DNA of 64,000 bases from Pseudomonas sp. Teo4 (GCF_034387475.1 NZ_JAXCIL010000002.1:2356001-2420000); one strand, 5' to 3'. Positions 28,412 through 37,985 are shown, counted from the stretch's first letter. Notes: generated from the letters alone by a model not told the origin. A program made the numbers and translations.

Positions 28412-29086
28412 TCAATCGTTGAAGTCGCGCCAGCCGCCCATCTCTTTCCAGCGGTTGACGATGCCGCAGAACAGCTCAGCCGTCTTCTCGGTGTCGTAAC
28501 GCGCCGAGTGTGCTTCGCGCCCATCGAAGTCGATGTCGGCGCTCTGGCAGGCGCGTGCCAACACGGTCTGGCCATAAGCCAGGCCGGCCAGCGTCGCGGT
28601 GTCGAAGCTGGAGAACGGGTGGAACGGGTTGCGCTTCAGGTCGTTGCGCGCCACGGCGGCATTGAGGAAGCCCAGGTCGAAGCTGCTGTTGTGCCCGACC
28701 AGGATCGCTCGCTTGCAGCCATTGGCCTTGAGCGCCTTGCGCACGCCACGGAAGATGTCGGTCAGCGCGGTTTCTTCACTCACTGCCATGCGCAGCGGGT
28801 GGTCCAGCTTGATACCGGTGAACTCCAGTGCCGCAGGTTCGATGTTGGCGCCTTCGAACGGCTCCACGCGATGGAAGTAAGTGTGTTCCGGGAAAAGGAA
28901 GCCTTTATCGTCCATGCCGATGGTTACCGCGGCAATTTCAAGCAGCGCATCGGTGGCGCTGTTGAAACCACCGGTCTCGACATCCACCACCACTGGCAGG
29001 TAGCCGCGGAAGCGTTCAGCCATCGGGTGGCGTGGGCCACTGCTGACCTGGCCGTCCTGGTCGTCTTCGTAGAAGTCTTCGCTCAC
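28412..29086 (-). CDS. rnt: Ribonuclease T
   Basis: A 224-aa DEDD exonuclease that trims 3' ends of tRNA and stable RNAs. Catalytic acids are seen in [11 protein letters not shown] (Asp35, Glu37), [10 protein letters not shown], and the C-terminal [11 protein letters not shown] with its His/Asp pair. The gene starts four bases inside pyrC (ATGA), giving the pyrC-rnt order conserved in Pseudomonas. Confidence 0.94.
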   Translation of the reverse strand: MSEDFYEDDQDGQVSSGPRHPMAERFRGYLPVVVDVETGGFNSATDALLEIAAVTIGMDDKGFLFPEHTYFHRVEPFEGANIEPAALEFTGIKLDHPLRMAVSEETALTDIFRGVRKALKANGCKRAILVGHNSSFDLGFLNAAVARNDLKRNPFHPFSSFDTATLAGLAYGQTVLARACQSADIDFDGREAHSARYDTEKTAELFCGIVNRWKEMGGWRDFND

Positions 29087-30129
29087 GCGTTTTCCTCCAG
29101 CAGGCGCCAGCGCAGTTTTTCACCGGCACGCAGCGGGATCACGGTCTGCTCGCCGAACGGCAGGCTGTCCGGGGCGGTCCATTCTTCACGGACCAGGGTA
29201 ATGGTGTCGGTGTTCGCCGGCAGGCCATAGAAGGCGGGGCCATGCAGGCTGGCGAAGCCTTCCAGTTTGTCCAGCGCGTTACGCTGCTCGAATGCCTCGG
29301 CGTACATTTCGATGGCCGCGTAAGCGGTGTAGCAACCGGCACAGCCGCACGCGGCTTCCTTGGCATGCTTGGCATGAGGTGCCGAGTCGGTACCGAGGAA
29401 GAACTTCGGGTTGCCGCTGGTGGCAGCATCCAGCAAGGCCACCTGGTGGGTGTTGCGCTTGAGGATCGGCAGGCAGTAGAAGTGCGGGCGGATACCGCCT
29501 ACCAGCATGTGGTTGCGGTTGTACAGCAAGTGCTGCGCGGTGATGGTCGCGCCAACGTTGGCCGGGGCCTCGGTGACGAACTGCGCGGCATCGCTGGTGG
29601 TGATGTGCTCGAACACCACCTTGAGGGTCGGGAAACGCTCGACCACACGGCGCATGTGCTCATCGATGAAGCGCTTCTCGCGGTCGAACACGTCGATTTC
29701 GCTGCGGGTCACTTCACCGTGTACCAGCAGCGGCATGCCAACTTCTGCCAGCGCCTCGATGGCGGGGAAGATGTTGTCGATGCTGGTCACGCCGGAATCG
29801 GAGTTGGTGGTGGCGCCGGCAGGGTACAGCTTGGCGGCGTAGACGAAGCCGCTGGCCTTGGCCGCACGGATGTCCTCGGGGCTGGTGCGGTCGGTGAGGT
29901 ACAGCACCATCAGCGGCTCGAAGCGGCTGCCGGCCGGGCGTGCGGCCAGGATGCGCTCACGGTAGGCGCCCGCCTCGACGGCGTTGCGTACCGGCGGAAC
30001 CAGGTTGGGCATGATGATGGCGCGGGCGAAAGTGCGCGCCACGTCGCCAACGGTATGGGGCAGGACGGCACCATCGCGCAGATGGATGTGCCAGTCGTCG
30101 GGGCGCAGGAGGGTCAGGCGATCGGACAT
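29083..30129 (-). CDS. pyrC: Dihydroorotase
   Basis: A 348-aa class II dihydroorotase that cyclises carbamoyl aspartate in pyrimidine synthesis. The zinc-binding HxH is His14-x-His16 in [10 protein letters not shown]. Further ligand regions are [16 protein letters not shown] (carboxylated Lys), [16 protein letters not shown] and LGTDSAPH. The start at 30129 ([10 protein letters not shown]) is chosen over one nine codons upstream. It overlaps rnt by four bases. Confidence 0.95.
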   Translation of the reverse strand: MSDRLTLLRPDDWHIHLRDGAVLPHTVGDVARTFARAIIMPNLVPPVRNAVEAGAYRERILAARPAGSRFEPLMVLYLTDRTSPEDIRAAKASGFVYAAKLYPAGATTNSDSGVTSIDNIFPAIEALAEVGMPLLVHGEVTRSEIDVFDREKRFIDEHMRRVVERFPTLKVVFEHITTSDAAQFVTEAPANVGATITAQHLLYNRNHMLVGGIRPHFYCLPILKRNTHQVALLDAATSGNPKFFLGTDSAPHAKHAKEAACGCAGCYTAYAAIEMYAEAFEQRNALDKLEGFASLHGPAFYGLPANTDTITLVREEWTAPDSLPFGEQTVIPLRAGEKLRWRLLEENA

Positions 30130-30259
30130 TGGGGATTCCAGGCGGGTCGAACTCAAGCCTCAATGCTACCGGAAAACCGGGGGGCGAGCACGGCTATCAA
30201 GTTTTCCGATCGGCGCCCGATAGCCTCAAGGTAAGCCGTCAGAATTATTGGAGCCGCCC

Positions 30260-31225
30260 GTGCGCCAGCGTTACCTAGCCCTGTTGACCCTGTTCGCCAG
30301 CCTGCCGGCTGGTGCGCTGACTTTTCAGACCCGCATGGAAAACATCGCCTGGAAAGTCGAGGGTGATCAGTTCGAATGCCGTCTTGTCCAGCCGATCGAC
30401 GGTTTCGGCAGTGGTGAGTTCGTGCGCCGGGCCGGTGAGCAGCCGGTGTTCCGACTGCGTTCGGACACCAATGTGTTGGGCGCCGGTTCCGCCACTCTGC
30501 TGGCGGCGGCAGCGCCGTGGCAACCTGGGCGGGCCGACATCAACCTCGGTGCGGTGCGCATGGCGCGCACCGGGGTGCTGTTCAGTTCTTCCCAGGGCCA
30601 GGCCAGCCGGCTGATCAATGGGCTGCTCGATGGGCGTAGCACGGTGGTGCGCGCCTACAGCGGAGAAGGTGGGCGGGCCATGGAGGTGCGCGTGCTGCCG
30701 GTGAGTTTCGCCAAGGCTTACAGCGATTATCAGCTGTGCGCTGGCAAGCTGTTGGCGATGAACTTCGATCAGGTCCGCCAGACGCAGGTGGGCTTCCCGG
30801 GTGGCGGTATTGAACTGGACGACTCGGCCAAGGCCCGGCTGGATGTGATCCTCGAATATCTGAAGGCCGATCCTACGGTCAACCATATCGAACTCAACGG
30901 ACACTCCGACAACAGCGGCAACCGCCTGACCAATCGCGACAGCTCGCGCCGCCGGGCGTTGGCCGTGGCCGATTACCTCAAGGCCAACGGCATTGCGGAA
31001 GATCAGATCGTCGTGCGCTTTCACGGTGAACGCTACCCGTTGGTCAAGAACAACAGCGCCGCCAACCGTGCGCGCAACCGTCGGGTCAACATCGAACTGG
31101 ACCGTGTCGCCGCAGTCGAGAAGCCGGTTGAAAAGCCCGTCGAGCAGCCGGCAGCGCAACCGGCAACGGCACCGGCCGCCACCACACCTGTCCCGGCAGC
31201 CAGCACACCCGCCGCAAAATCCTAG
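30260..31225 (+). CDS. motY: Flagellar stator-associated protein MotY
   Basis: A 321-aa exported protein starting at GTG with GGAG seven bases upstream. A signal peptide (cleavage near PAGA-LTF) leads into the MotY N-terminal domain, then an OmpA-type peptidoglycan-binding domain at about 190-290 (ELNGHSDNSGNRLTNRDSS, NRARNRRVNIEL). MotY forms the T ring that anchors flagellar stators in Pseudomonas and Vibrio. Its place between pyrC and argG matches P. aeruginosa motY. The last 35 residues are a Pro/Ala-rich extension of low complexity. Confidence 0.88.
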   Translation: MRQRYLALLTLFASLPAGALTFQTRMENIAWKVEGDQFECRLVQPIDGFGSGEFVRRAGEQPVFRLRSDTNVLGAGSATLLAAAAPWQPGRADINLGAVRMARTGVLFSSSQGQASRLINGLLDGRSTVVRAYSGEGGRAMEVRVLPVSFAKAYSDYQLCAGKLLAMNFDQVRQTQVGFPGGGIELDDSAKARLDVILEYLKADPTVNHIELNGHSDNSGNRLTNRDSSRRRALAVADYLKANGIAEDQIVVRFHGERYPLVKNNSAANRARNRRVNIELDRVAAVEKPVEKPVEQPAAQPATAPAATTPVPAASTPAAKS

Positions 31226-31261
31226 CCTGCTGCGTCAGGGAGTCGCGGTATCGACAGTTCC

Positions 31262-31303
31262 TGTCGCTTTGTCGTCACAAGCTGTCGCCCCACTGTAAAT
31301 TTG
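31262..31303 (+). promoter_or_regulatory. Tandem ArgR half-sites upstream of argG
   Basis: TGTCGC at 31262 and TGTCGC at 31283 lie exactly 21 bases apart. The second is followed by N8 and AA (31297-31298), a full match to the pseudomonad ArgR half-site pattern; the first has CA at that point. The pair sits 55-96 bases before the argG ATG, in the same arrangement as at argF. Confidence 0.6.
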
Positions 31304-31357
31304 GCCGCAACACCGTTAGAATCGGTGGCTTTCCGTACAACCCCGTGGAGTGATGGC

Positions 31358-32575
31358 ATGGCGGACGTAAAAAAGGTCGTACTGGCGTATTCCGGCGGCC
31401 TTGATACTTCGGTGATTCTCAAGTGGCTGCAGGACACCTACAACTGCGAAGTGGTGACCTTCACCGCTGACCTGGGTCAGGGCGAAGAGGTCGAGCCGGC
31501 CCGTGCCAAGGCTCAGGCAATGGGCGTTAAAGAGATCTACATCGACGATCTGCGCGAAGAGTTCGTGCGTGATTTCGTCTTCCCGATGTTCCGCGCCAAC
31601 ACCGTCTACGAAGGCGAGTACCTGCTGGGTACTTCCATCGCTCGTCCGCTGATCGCCAAGCGCCTGATCGAAATCGCCAACGAAACCGGCGCCGATGCCA
31701 TTTCCCATGGCGCGACCGGCAAGGGTAACGACCAGGTTCGCTTCGAGCTGGGCGCCTATGCCCTCAAGCCGGGTGTCAAGGTCATCGCCCCGTGGCGCGA
31801 GTGGGACCTGCTGTCCCGCGAAAAACTGATGGACTACGCCGAGAAGCACGGTATCCCGATCGAGCGCCACGGCAAGAAGAAATCGCCGTACTCGATGGAT
31901 GCCAACCTGCTGCACATCTCTTACGAAGGCGGCGTTCTGGAAGATACCTGGACCGAGCACGAAGAAGACATGTGGAAATGGAGCGTCTCGCCAGAGAACG
32001 CCCCTGACCAGGCCACCTACATCGAGCTGACCTACCGCAACGGCGACATCGTCGCCATCGACGGCGTCGAGAAGTCCCCGGCCACCGTGCTGGCCGACCT
32101 GAACCGCATTGGCGGCGCCAACGGTATCGGCCGTCTGGACATCGTCGAGAACCGTTACGTCGGCATGAAGTCCCGCGGCTGCTACGAGACCCCGGGCGGC
32201 ACCATCATGCTCAAGGCTCACCGCGCCATCGAGTCGATCACCCTGGACCGCGAAGTCGCTCACTTGAAAGACGAGCTGATGCCGAAGTACGCCAGCCTGA
32301 TCTACACCGGCTACTGGTGGAGCCCAGAGCGTCTGATGCTGCAGCAGATGATCGACGCTTCTCAGGTCAACGTGAACGGCGTTGTGCGCCTGAAACTGTA
32401 CAAAGGCAATGTGATCGTCGTTGGCCGCAAGTCGGATGACTCGCTGTTCGATGCCAACATCGCGACCTTCGAGGAAGATGGCGGCGCCTACAACCAGGCG
32501 GATGCTGCCGGCTTCATCAAGCTCAATGCACTGCGCATGCGCATCGCTGCCAACAAGGGCCGCTCGATGCTGTAA
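31358..32575 (+). CDS. argG: Argininosuccinate synthase
   Basis: A 405-aa enzyme joining citrulline and aspartate with ATP. The PP-loop YSGGLDTS spans residues 11-18, and [15 protein letters not shown] and [20 protein letters not shown] are family signatures. The start at 31358 ([10 protein letters not shown]) has GTGGAG upstream; a start 57 bases further upstream is not supported. It ends at a strong terminator. Confidence 0.96.
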   Translation: MADVKKVVLAYSGGLDTSVILKWLQDTYNCEVVTFTADLGQGEEVEPARAKAQAMGVKEIYIDDLREEFVRDFVFPMFRANTVYEGEYLLGTSIARPLIAKRLIEIANETGADAISHGATGKGNDQVRFELGAYALKPGVKVIAPWREWDLLSREKLMDYAEKHGIPIERHGKKKSPYSMDANLLHISYEGGVLEDTWTEHEEDMWKWSVSPENAPDQATYIELTYRNGDIVAIDGVEKSPATVLADLNRIGGANGIGRLDIVENRYVGMKSRGCYETPGGTIMLKAHRAIESITLDREVAHLKDELMPKYASLIYTGYWWSPERLMLQQMIDASQVNVNGVVRLKLYKGNVIVVGRKSDDSLFDANIATFEEDGGAYNQADAAGFIKLNALRMRIAANKGRSML

Positions 32576-32595
32576 GTGCTGCCTCGAGCTGCATC

Positions 32596-32624
32596 AACCC
32601 CGGCCTCGGCCGGGGTTTTTTTTT
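32596..32624 (+). terminator. argG terminator
   Basis: AACCCCGGCC, loop T, GGCCGGGGTT and nine T, 20 bases after the argG stop. Confidence 0.92.
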
Positions 32625-32647
32625 GCGCGTTTCACACTGGAACGCTT

Positions 32648-33118
32648 TCAAGGTGCAGGTCCTGCAGTGTTTTCTGGAAGTGGCCTCAATGTCAGTTGGA
32701 TGGATTGCTGTTTATCCAGGTCGACCAGCACCCAGCAGCATGCTGTGTCGTTGGGATACGCCAGCGCCTCGAGAACGTGTTTGCGTAACATTGATTGCGC
32801 ATCTGGCCCGGAGAGCATCACGGTTATCGGACTCGACTCGGTCGCCAAGGTGATGAGTTGGTTCGAATGCAAAGGAGGCGTTGTTTGAGCCTCATTGTCC
32901 AAAGCGGGGGCGTCGGGCATGTAAAAGGTTTTGTGGTTGAAGTTCAGGGTGAGGAAAAACAATGCAGTCAGGAAAAACGGAAAGGCTACGAGGAACCAGG
33001 TGTAGAGGCTCTGGCTGTCTTCGCTGAGGAAGGGCAGGGTGGCAAGGGCGGAGGCCTCGATGATGCCCGCCAAGACGGCAATGATGGTCAGCGGCGCAAA
33101 AGGCTGAGGGTTGGGCAT
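32648..33118 (-). CDS. Small two-helix membrane protein, unknown function
   Basis: A 156-aa protein not recognised. From the ATG at 33118 (GGAGA eight bases upstream) it has two membrane helices at about 6-28 and 38-58 (the latter FLVAFPFFLTALFFLTLNF), then a soluble Ser/Thr-rich domain of about 95 residues ending LPENTAGPAP. It may be anchored with the C-terminal part in the cytoplasm. A TTG ten codons upstream could also start it. It converges on the argG terminator. Confidence 0.65.
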   Translation of the reverse strand: MPNPQPFAPLTIIAVLAGIIEASALATLPFLSEDSQSLYTWFLVAFPFFLTALFFLTLNFNHKTFYMPDAPALDNEAQTTPPLHSNQLITLATESSPITVMLSGPDAQSMLRKHVLEALAYPNDTACCWVLVDLDKQQSIQLTLRPLPENTAGPAP

Positions 33119-33487
33119 GATGGCGGTCTCCGGGTGTTTCTGACTCAATACCTCACTAAGTCAATCAACTAAAGAGTGGGGCTTTCCACGTTCGAAGCCG
33201 TGCTCGAAGTAATACTCCGGTCAATCTGCAGGCGTTAAGTTCTGCTTCAGTGCTCGTGCTGAAAAATCACTCAAACCGTGCTTGTTGTTTCAACTGGTCA
33301 ATTCTGAATAGTTGCAGGTAGATTTTCTGCTGCGGAGAGGTGGAGTGGATGCAAAGCCATTTTGTAGGAAAATTCTCTAACTACTGTAAGTTCCATCTAT
33401 TCGTGTGTTCGAGCGGAAAATCGTAACGCAAGAGTTGTTCTGCTCGGTTATCTTGGCGCGTCAACGAAAATAATGAATGGATTTCGC
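33119..33487. other. Non-coding region before the orphan response regulator
   Basis: A 369-base gap between divergent genes. It is noticeably richer in A+T than the flanking genes. Apart from the dyad at 33365 no clear element was identified. Confidence 0.5.
33365..33379. promoter_or_regulatory. RcsB/BvgA-like dyad upstream of the response regulator gene
   Basis: TAGGAAAATTCTCTA is a near-palindrome resembling the RcsB box (TAAGAATATTCTTA type) used by NarL-family regulators. It lies about 109 bases before the regulator start and may be an autoregulatory site. Confidence 0.4.
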
Positions 33488-34114
33488 ATGAATAAAGTGC
33501 TTATCGTGGATGACCATCCGGTCATACGCTTGGCCGTACGCATGCTGATGGAGCGGCACGGCTACGATGTGGTCGCGGAAACCGACAACGGAGTGGCAGC
33601 CTTGCAACTGACGCGGGAACACCTACCGGATATCGTGGTGCTGGATATCGGTATTCCGAAACTGGACGGGCTTGAGGTGATCGCACGCATGGCGTCCGCC
33701 AGCCCGGGCAGTCGGGTACTGGTGCTGACATCGCAGGCGCCTGGCCACTTTTCGATGCGCTGCATGCAGGCGGGGGCTTCAGGGTACGTGTGTAAACAGC
33801 AGGAACTTACCGAGTTGCTCAGTGCGATCAAGGCTGTGCTGTCGGGTTACAGTTATTTCCCGAACCAGGCGCTGCACGCGTCGCGAGGAAGGGTGGGCGG
33901 GGCCACCGAGAGCGAAATGGTCGAACGTCTGTCCGCCCGGGAAATGATGGTGCTGCAGCAACTGACGCGCGGCAAGTCCAACAAGGAGATTGCCGAAAGC
34001 ATGTTCCTCAGTAACAAGACTGTCAGTACCTACAAGACACGGCTGTTGTTCAAACTCAATGCCCGGTCGTTGGTGGACCTGATAGAGCTTGCCCAACGCC
34101 ATGGTCTGACCTGA
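33488..34114 (+). CDS. NarL/FixJ-family response regulator (orphan)
   Basis: A 208-aa two-domain regulator. In the receiver, Asp8/Asp9 and phospho-acceptor Asp53 (VVLDIGIPK) are present, with the conserved Thr (VLVLTSQAPG) and Lys (YVCKQQEL). The LuxR-type HTH spans about 142-208 (LSAREMMVLQQLTRGKSNKE). It looks like the BvgA/EvgA branch. No histidine kinase gene is adjacent, so its partner is elsewhere. An ATG five codons upstream (33473) is an alternative start. The target genes are unknown. Confidence 0.88.
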   Translation: MNKVLIVDDHPVIRLAVRMLMERHGYDVVAETDNGVAALQLTREHLPDIVVLDIGIPKLDGLEVIARMASASPGSRVLVLTSQAPGHFSMRCMQAGASGYVCKQQELTELLSAIKAVLSGYSYFPNQALHASRGRVGGATESEMVERLSAREMMVLQQLTRGKSNKEIAESMFLSNKTVSTYKTRLLFKLNARSLVDLIELAQRHGLT

Positions 34115-34125
34115 GCGTCATAAAG

Positions 34126-34154
34126 CGGAAAGCCTCCACAAGGGAGGCTTTCCG
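34126..34154. terminator. Stem-loop after the response regulator
   Basis: CGGAAAGCCTCC (34126-34137) and GGAGGCTTTCCG (34143-34154) form a perfect 12-bp stem between convergent genes. T runs are poor, so termination may be partial. Confidence 0.6.
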
Positions 34155-34160
34155 GGAGGA

Positions 34161-34337
34161 CTACAGGTCGTAGTCGAAATCGGCCAATTGCTTTTGCAGG
34201 CGTCGTTCTTCCAGCATGTTGTCGATGGTGCGGCGCTTGCTCAGGTTGGTCTTCGCGGTTTCTACCTGAGGTTCCGCTTCGTCGTCGGCGGTAGCAAATT
34301 CATCTTCGATTGACAGTTCGTCTTTATCGGTGCTCAT
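34161..34337 (-). CDS. PA3496-like small acidic protein
   Basis: A 58-aa peptide beginning MSTDKDELSIEDEFATADDE. The first half is strongly acidic; the second half is basic, with RRTIDNMLEERRLQKQLADF, probably a helix. It resembles the short PA3496-type protein found beside nth in Pseudomonas, which some annotation pipelines call a putative envelope integrity protein. Function unproven. A longer frame exists, but the extra 28 residues lack a ribosome site. It lies about 105 bases before nth on the same strand order. Confidence 0.65.
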   Translation of the reverse strand: MSTDKDELSIEDEFATADDEAEPQVETAKTNLSKRRTIDNMLEERRLQKQLADFDYDL

Positions 34338-34442
34338 TGAGTCGCTCCAAGCCAAAGGGCCATTGGCCGTCCTTATAGCGAGAAAGCTGAGCCTGGTAAA
34401 AAAGATTTTTTCAATCGTCAACCCAGGTTTTTTGCTATCGAC

Positions 34443-35081
34443 TCAATCGTCCGAAGTTTTCTGCTTGTACTCGCACAAGTCCTCGATCCGACAGCTGCCG
34501 CAGCGTGGCTTGCGCGCCTGACACACGTAGCGCCCATGCAGAATGAGCCAGTGATGGGCATCGAGCAGGTATTCCTTGGGCACGAACTTGAGCAGTTTCT
34601 TTTCCACCTCCAACACGGTTTTCCCAGGCGCAATACCGGTTCGGTTGCTGACCCTGAAGATATGTGTGTCGACGGCCATGGTGGGTTGGCGGAAAGCAGT
34701 ATTGAGCACCACGTTAGCTGTTTTGCGCCCAACGCCTGGTAGAGCCTCCAGAGCCTCCCGCGTTTGCGGGACCTGGCTGTCGTGGCGCTCGATCAGCAGG
34801 CGGCAAGCTTCGATGACGTTCTTGGCCTTGCTGTTGTAGAGCCCAATGGTCTTGATGTATTCGCTCAACCCTTCGACGCCCAGGGCGTAGATGGCTTCTG
34901 GTGTATTGGCCACCGGAAACAGCCGTGCAGTGGCCTTGTTGACGCCAACGTCGGTGGCCTGGGCCGAGAGGGTCACGGCAACCAGCAGCTCGAACGGGGT
35001 GGTGTAGGCCAGTTCAGTCTTTGGGTCCGGGTTGTCTTCGTGCAGCCTGCGGAAAATTTCCAGGCGTTTTGCGGCATTCAT
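34443..35081 (-). CDS. nth: Endonuclease III
   Basis: A 212-aa DNA glycosylase/AP lyase for oxidised pyrimidines. The helix-hairpin-helix has Lys120 in LPGVGRKTANV and the catalytic Asp138 in VDTH. The 4Fe-4S ligands are Cys187, Cys194, Cys197 and Cys203 (C-x6-C-x2-C-x5-C). It overlaps the end of rnfE by four bases (ATGA), the same linkage to rnf seen in many gammaproteobacteria. Confidence 0.95.
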   Translation of the reverse strand: MNAAKRLEIFRRLHEDNPDPKTELAYTTPFELLVAVTLSAQATDVGVNKATARLFPVANTPEAIYALGVEGLSEYIKTIGLYNSKAKNVIEACRLLIERHDSQVPQTREALEALPGVGRKTANVVLNTAFRQPTMAVDTHIFRVSNRTGIAPGKTVLEVEKKLLKFVPKEYLLDAHHWLILHGRYVCQARKPRCGSCRIEDLCEYKQKTSDD

Positions 35082-35605
35082 GGGGCGACGCTTTCCTTCG
35101 GCGTAGGGGGCGGAGTTGGGCGAAGGCGATTGTACAAGGCCAACAGCAGTCCGAGTATCAGCAGGGCGCCTGGAGCCAGGCTAGCCAAGTGCAGGTTCAA
35201 GCCTTCATTCAGCCATTGACGGCTGGCACCCATGAGCAGCAAGACCACTACCATGCCACTCAACTGCAAGAGCAGCTGGCGCGAGCGCCCGTTGGTTGGT
35301 AGCAGACCATCGATAGCCACGCACGCCAGGCATAAAAGCGCCGGATAAAAGCCCAGGATCAGGGCTATCGGCAATGTCCATGCGCGCAGGCCGAGCTGCA
35401 AGCAGCTGGCCAGGGCTGCGATAATTAGCAGGCTCGCCAGTTGAAGCGTCATCCCGGTGAGTTGCTGGCGCAGCGGTACCAGCAGCACCTGATGGGCGAG
35501 TGTCAGCCCCACCAGGCACAGGGCAATGCTGGCGCCTTGGGTCAAGGTTCGAGTAGCGCCAAGCACGGGTACCAGGCTGGCAGCCAGCCAGCAAAACCTA
35601 TTCAT
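35078..35605 (-). CDS. rnfE: Divergent RnfE/RsxE-like membrane subunit
   Basis: A 175-aa protein with about six hydrophobic segments. By position (after rnfG, before nth) and weak resemblance it is RnfE. Unlike standard RnfE, which has a conserved Cys in a GLCPLL-type loop that helps hold an intramembrane 2Fe-2S cluster, this one reads VPVLGATRTL there. Cysteines occur elsewhere (for example LLCLACVAIDG), but their placement differs. The start at 35605 overlaps rnfG by eight bases. It may be a degenerate or repurposed subunit. Confidence 0.7.
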   Translation of the reverse strand: MNRFCWLAASLVPVLGATRTLTQGASIALCLVGLTLAHQVLLVPLRQQLTGMTLQLASLLIIAALASCLQLGLRAWTLPIALILGFYPALLCLACVAIDGLLPTNGRSRQLLLQLSGMVVVLLLMGASRQWLNEGLNLHLASLAPGALLILGLLLALYNRLRPTPPPTPKESVAP

Positions 35606-36200
35606 GAACAGGGGCCTCCAGCAAGACCTGGCGATGTGCGTCAAAGTAGCTCAAGGCATCTTGCAATGCCTCGATCACTGCCCGCGAGGTAACCGTGGCA
35701 CCTGCGAGCTGGTCGAAATCCCCCTGATCGCGCTTGAGCGCCCAGTGGTCCTTGAGGTGTCGATTGGCAAATTGCCCCAGCCAGTTCAATTGCGGGTCGC
35801 CAATTCGCGCGCCCAGCCCAGGACTTTCCTGTTGCTCGAGCACCTGGCTGCCAATCAGGCGCCCGTTGGGGTCGATGGCGATGGTCAGCCTGATTGGCCC
35901 ACCGTAGCCCTGGGTCTCGCTCAGGAGGATGACGGCCGTCACTTGTGTGCCTAACATCGCCAGGTAGGCTGCCATGACACGACTGTGCGGCAGCTTGGCG
36001 TCGGGAACCGGTAGTGCGACGGCCAGCGGCCGGTTGTCGTAGCTGTTCGCCGGCAGGACCGCGAGCCATTGGCGCTCTTTCAGCGCTTGTTCGGCTTGAC
36101 TGATCGCAGGGTGAGTCCACTGGCGCCAGGCGAATGTGGCTGACAGGCTCAGTATGCCGACGGCTATCAGCCAACCAGCCGAGCGAATGAGGTGTTTCAC
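35598..36200 (-). CDS. rnfG: RnfG-like flavoprotein subunit
   Basis: A 200-aa protein with one N-terminal membrane helix (about 5-25) and a periplasmic FMN-binding domain. The flavinylation region is DQLAGATVTS (163-172), with Thr169 in the position that carries FMN in RnfG/NqrC; the usual Ser/Thr three residues before it is Ala. Also conserved is ETQGYGGPIRLTIAID, with the GxxG-type FMN-domain strand. It overlaps rnfD by four bases. Confidence 0.85.
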   Translation of the reverse strand: MKHLIRSAGWLIAVGILSLSATFAWRQWTHPAISQAEQALKERQWLAVLPANSYDNRPLAVALPVPDAKLPHSRVMAAYLAMLGTQVTAVILLSETQGYGGPIRLTIAIDPNGRLIGSQVLEQQESPGLGARIGDPQLNWLGQFANRHLKDHWALKRDQGDFDQLAGATVTSRAVIEALQDALSYFDAHRQVLLEAPVHE

Positions 36201-37165
36201 GGTGAGGTCTGCCTGCGCCGCAGGGCAAGGCGCTCAAGGCTGGGAACCGTGAGGTTCATCAGCAGAATGGCGAACGCAGTGCCATCCGGGTAGCTGCCCC
36301 AGGTGCGGATAAGGTAGATCAGTAGACCTGCACCAAAGCCGAACAGCAGTCTGGCAAGGTCGCTCCTGGGGCCAGACACCGGCTCGGTGGCAATGAAGAA
36401 CGCCGCCAGCATAGTCGAGCCGGAGAACAGGTGCAGCAAGGGTGAGCCATTGGAGTCTGAACCTGAGCCATTCCAGCCCAGCAGGCTGAACAGCGCAAGT
36501 CCCGCGAGCAACCCCGTCGGCGTCTGCCAGCTGAATACCTTGCGCTGCACAAGCAGAAGCCCCCCGATCAGAAACGCCAGATTGACCCATTCGCTACCGC
36601 GTCCGCCAATGGTGCCGAAACCTGGATGACGGGCAAACAGTTCTTCGATTGTCAGGCTGCGGTTGTGGCGCAGGCTGTCGAGTACGGTCGGTTGTGCCCA
36701 AGCATCGATTTGCTCGCCAGCGAACACCAACTGCACACTCTCCAGCATGCTGGGTGATTGCCCGGGCCAGTGGGTCATTTGCAATGGGAAACACAGCAGC
36801 ACCACGGCATAGCCGACCATTGCCGGGTTGAACAGGTTACGGCCCACTCCACCAAAGGCTTGTTTGCCAATGCCGATGGCGGCGCTGGCTGCGATCACCG
36901 GTATCCACCAAGGTGCATGGGTTGGCAGGGCCGCTGTCAGCAGCACGGCGGTCACCAGCGCACTGCCATCGGCCAGCGTCTCAGTGACGGGTTCACCGCG
37001 CAATGCCAGCAATAATGCTTCACAGCCCAGGGCCGCCCCACAGCACAGCAGCAAGCTCAACAACAGGCCCCAGCCATGCAGCCAGAACAGTGCCAGCAGA
37101 CCTGGGGCGCAAGCCAGCAGGACCAGGCCCATGGCCGCGCGCATTCGTGGGTCAGGAGGGGCCAT
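36197..37165 (-). CDS. rnfD: RnfD-like membrane flavoprotein subunit
   Basis: A 322-aa polytopic protein with about nine membrane helices. The family stretches [11 protein letters not shown] and [20 protein letters not shown] are well preserved. The candidate flavinylation Thr is in [10 protein letters not shown]. The start ATG at 37165 lies inside the end of rnfB (14-base overlap), so there is no room for rnfC between the two. In Rnf complexes this subunit carries covalent FMN and passes electrons across the membrane. Confidence 0.87.
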   Translation of the reverse strand: MAPPDPRMRAAMGLVLLACAPGLLALFWLHGWGLLLSLLLCCGAALGCEALLLALRGEPVTETLADGSALVTAVLLTAALPTHAPWWIPVIAASAAIGIGKQAFGGVGRNLFNPAMVGYAVVLLCFPLQMTHWPGQSPSMLESVQLVFAGEQIDAWAQPTVLDSLRHNRSLTIEELFARHPGFGTIGGRGSEWVNLAFLIGGLLLVQRKVFSWQTPTGLLAGLALFSLLGWNGSGSDSNGSPLLHLFSGSTMLAAFFIATEPVSGPRSDLARLLFGFGAGLLIYLIRTWGSYPDGTAFAILLMNLTVPSLERLALRRRQTSP

Positions 37166-37985
37166 GTTCAGGCCCTGCCTGAAGTGCAGCGAGATGTTGC
37201 TGTGCCTGCTCAACGGCGCTTTGCAATGTTTGTAGTTGGACGCGTTGGGCGTCGTTGGGGGTTGCGCCAAATGCGCTACGGGCTTTGCTCAGCTGCGCCC
37301 GACTCATGGCGGCGGCAATCTTGGCCTGTTTGAGGGCGGCATCGTCGCTGGCGGCTTTCTGTGCCTTGACTCGCTCGATGGCAGCTTTGATCGGGTCGGC
37401 AGTGCTCTGCGCGCTGTTGGTGTTCGGCGTGTTGCGCGCCAGGCGCAGGGTTTCGCGGCGAGCCTCATCGCGCAGCAGGCGGGAAGCACGTTGTTCATGA
37501 CGAAGGCGGGCCTGATCGCGGCGTTTAGCGCGTTCTTGCAACTGCTCAGGTGTATGGGCAAGGCCACTGACAATAGGGATGACATTGCTCGGCAAGGGCA
37601 GCATGTCGATGCAGTCGACTGGGCAGGGCGCCAGGCACAGGTCGCAGCCGGTGCATTCACTGGCGATCACCGTGTGCATAAGTTTGGCAGCCCCGACGAT
37701 TGCGTCGACCGGGCATGCCTGGATGCACTTGGTGCAGCCGATGCATTCCGCTTCGCGAATGAACGCCACCTGAGGCGGTGCGCTGCCACGCTGCGGGTCG
37801 AGTGCGATCACTGGCACTTTCAGCAACGCCGACAAGGCCTGGATGGTTTCACTGCCGCCGGGTGGGCATTTGTTGATCGCTTCGCCCGCAGCCAGGCCTT
37901 CGGCGTAAGGCCGACAGCCTCCGTGGCCGCATTTACCGCATTGGGTTTGCGGTAACAGGGCGTCGATGCGTTGTATCAGACTCAT
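37152..37985 (-). CDS. rnfB: RnfB-like ferredoxin subunit with RnfC-like tail
   Basis: A 277-aa protein. The Fe-S domain has Cys16, Cys19, Cys24 and Cys40. Two 4Fe-4S ferredoxin motifs follow (Cys81/84/87/91 and Cys111/114/117/121). The N-terminal membrane helix of standard RnfB is missing: the protein starts straight at [14 protein letters not shown]. After residue 131 comes a charged, Ala/Lys/Gln-rich tail ([20 protein letters not shown]) that resembles the C-terminal tails of RnfC, hinting that an in-frame loss of rnfC fused its tail to RnfB. It overlaps rnfA by four bases. Confidence 0.85.
   Translation of the reverse strand: MSLIQRIDALLPQTQCGKCGHGGCRPYAEGLAAGEAINKCPPGGSETIQALSALLKVPVIALDPQRGSAPPQVAFIREAECIGCTKCIQACPVDAIVGAAKLMHTVIASECTGCDLCLAPCPVDCIDMLPLPSNVIPIVSGLAHTPEQLQERAKRRDQARLRHEQRASRLLRDEARRETLRLARNTPNTNSAQSTADPIKAAIERVKAQKAASDDAALKQAKIAAAMSRAQLSKARSAFGATPNDAQRVQLQTLQSAVEQAQQHLAALQAGPEHGPS

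Noticed and set aside
37150-37170. Possibility that rnfC is present but frameshifted between rnfB and rnfD
   Set aside because: The rnfB and rnfD frames overlap by 14 bases, so no sequence remains that could hold rnfC remnants other than the RnfB tail itself.
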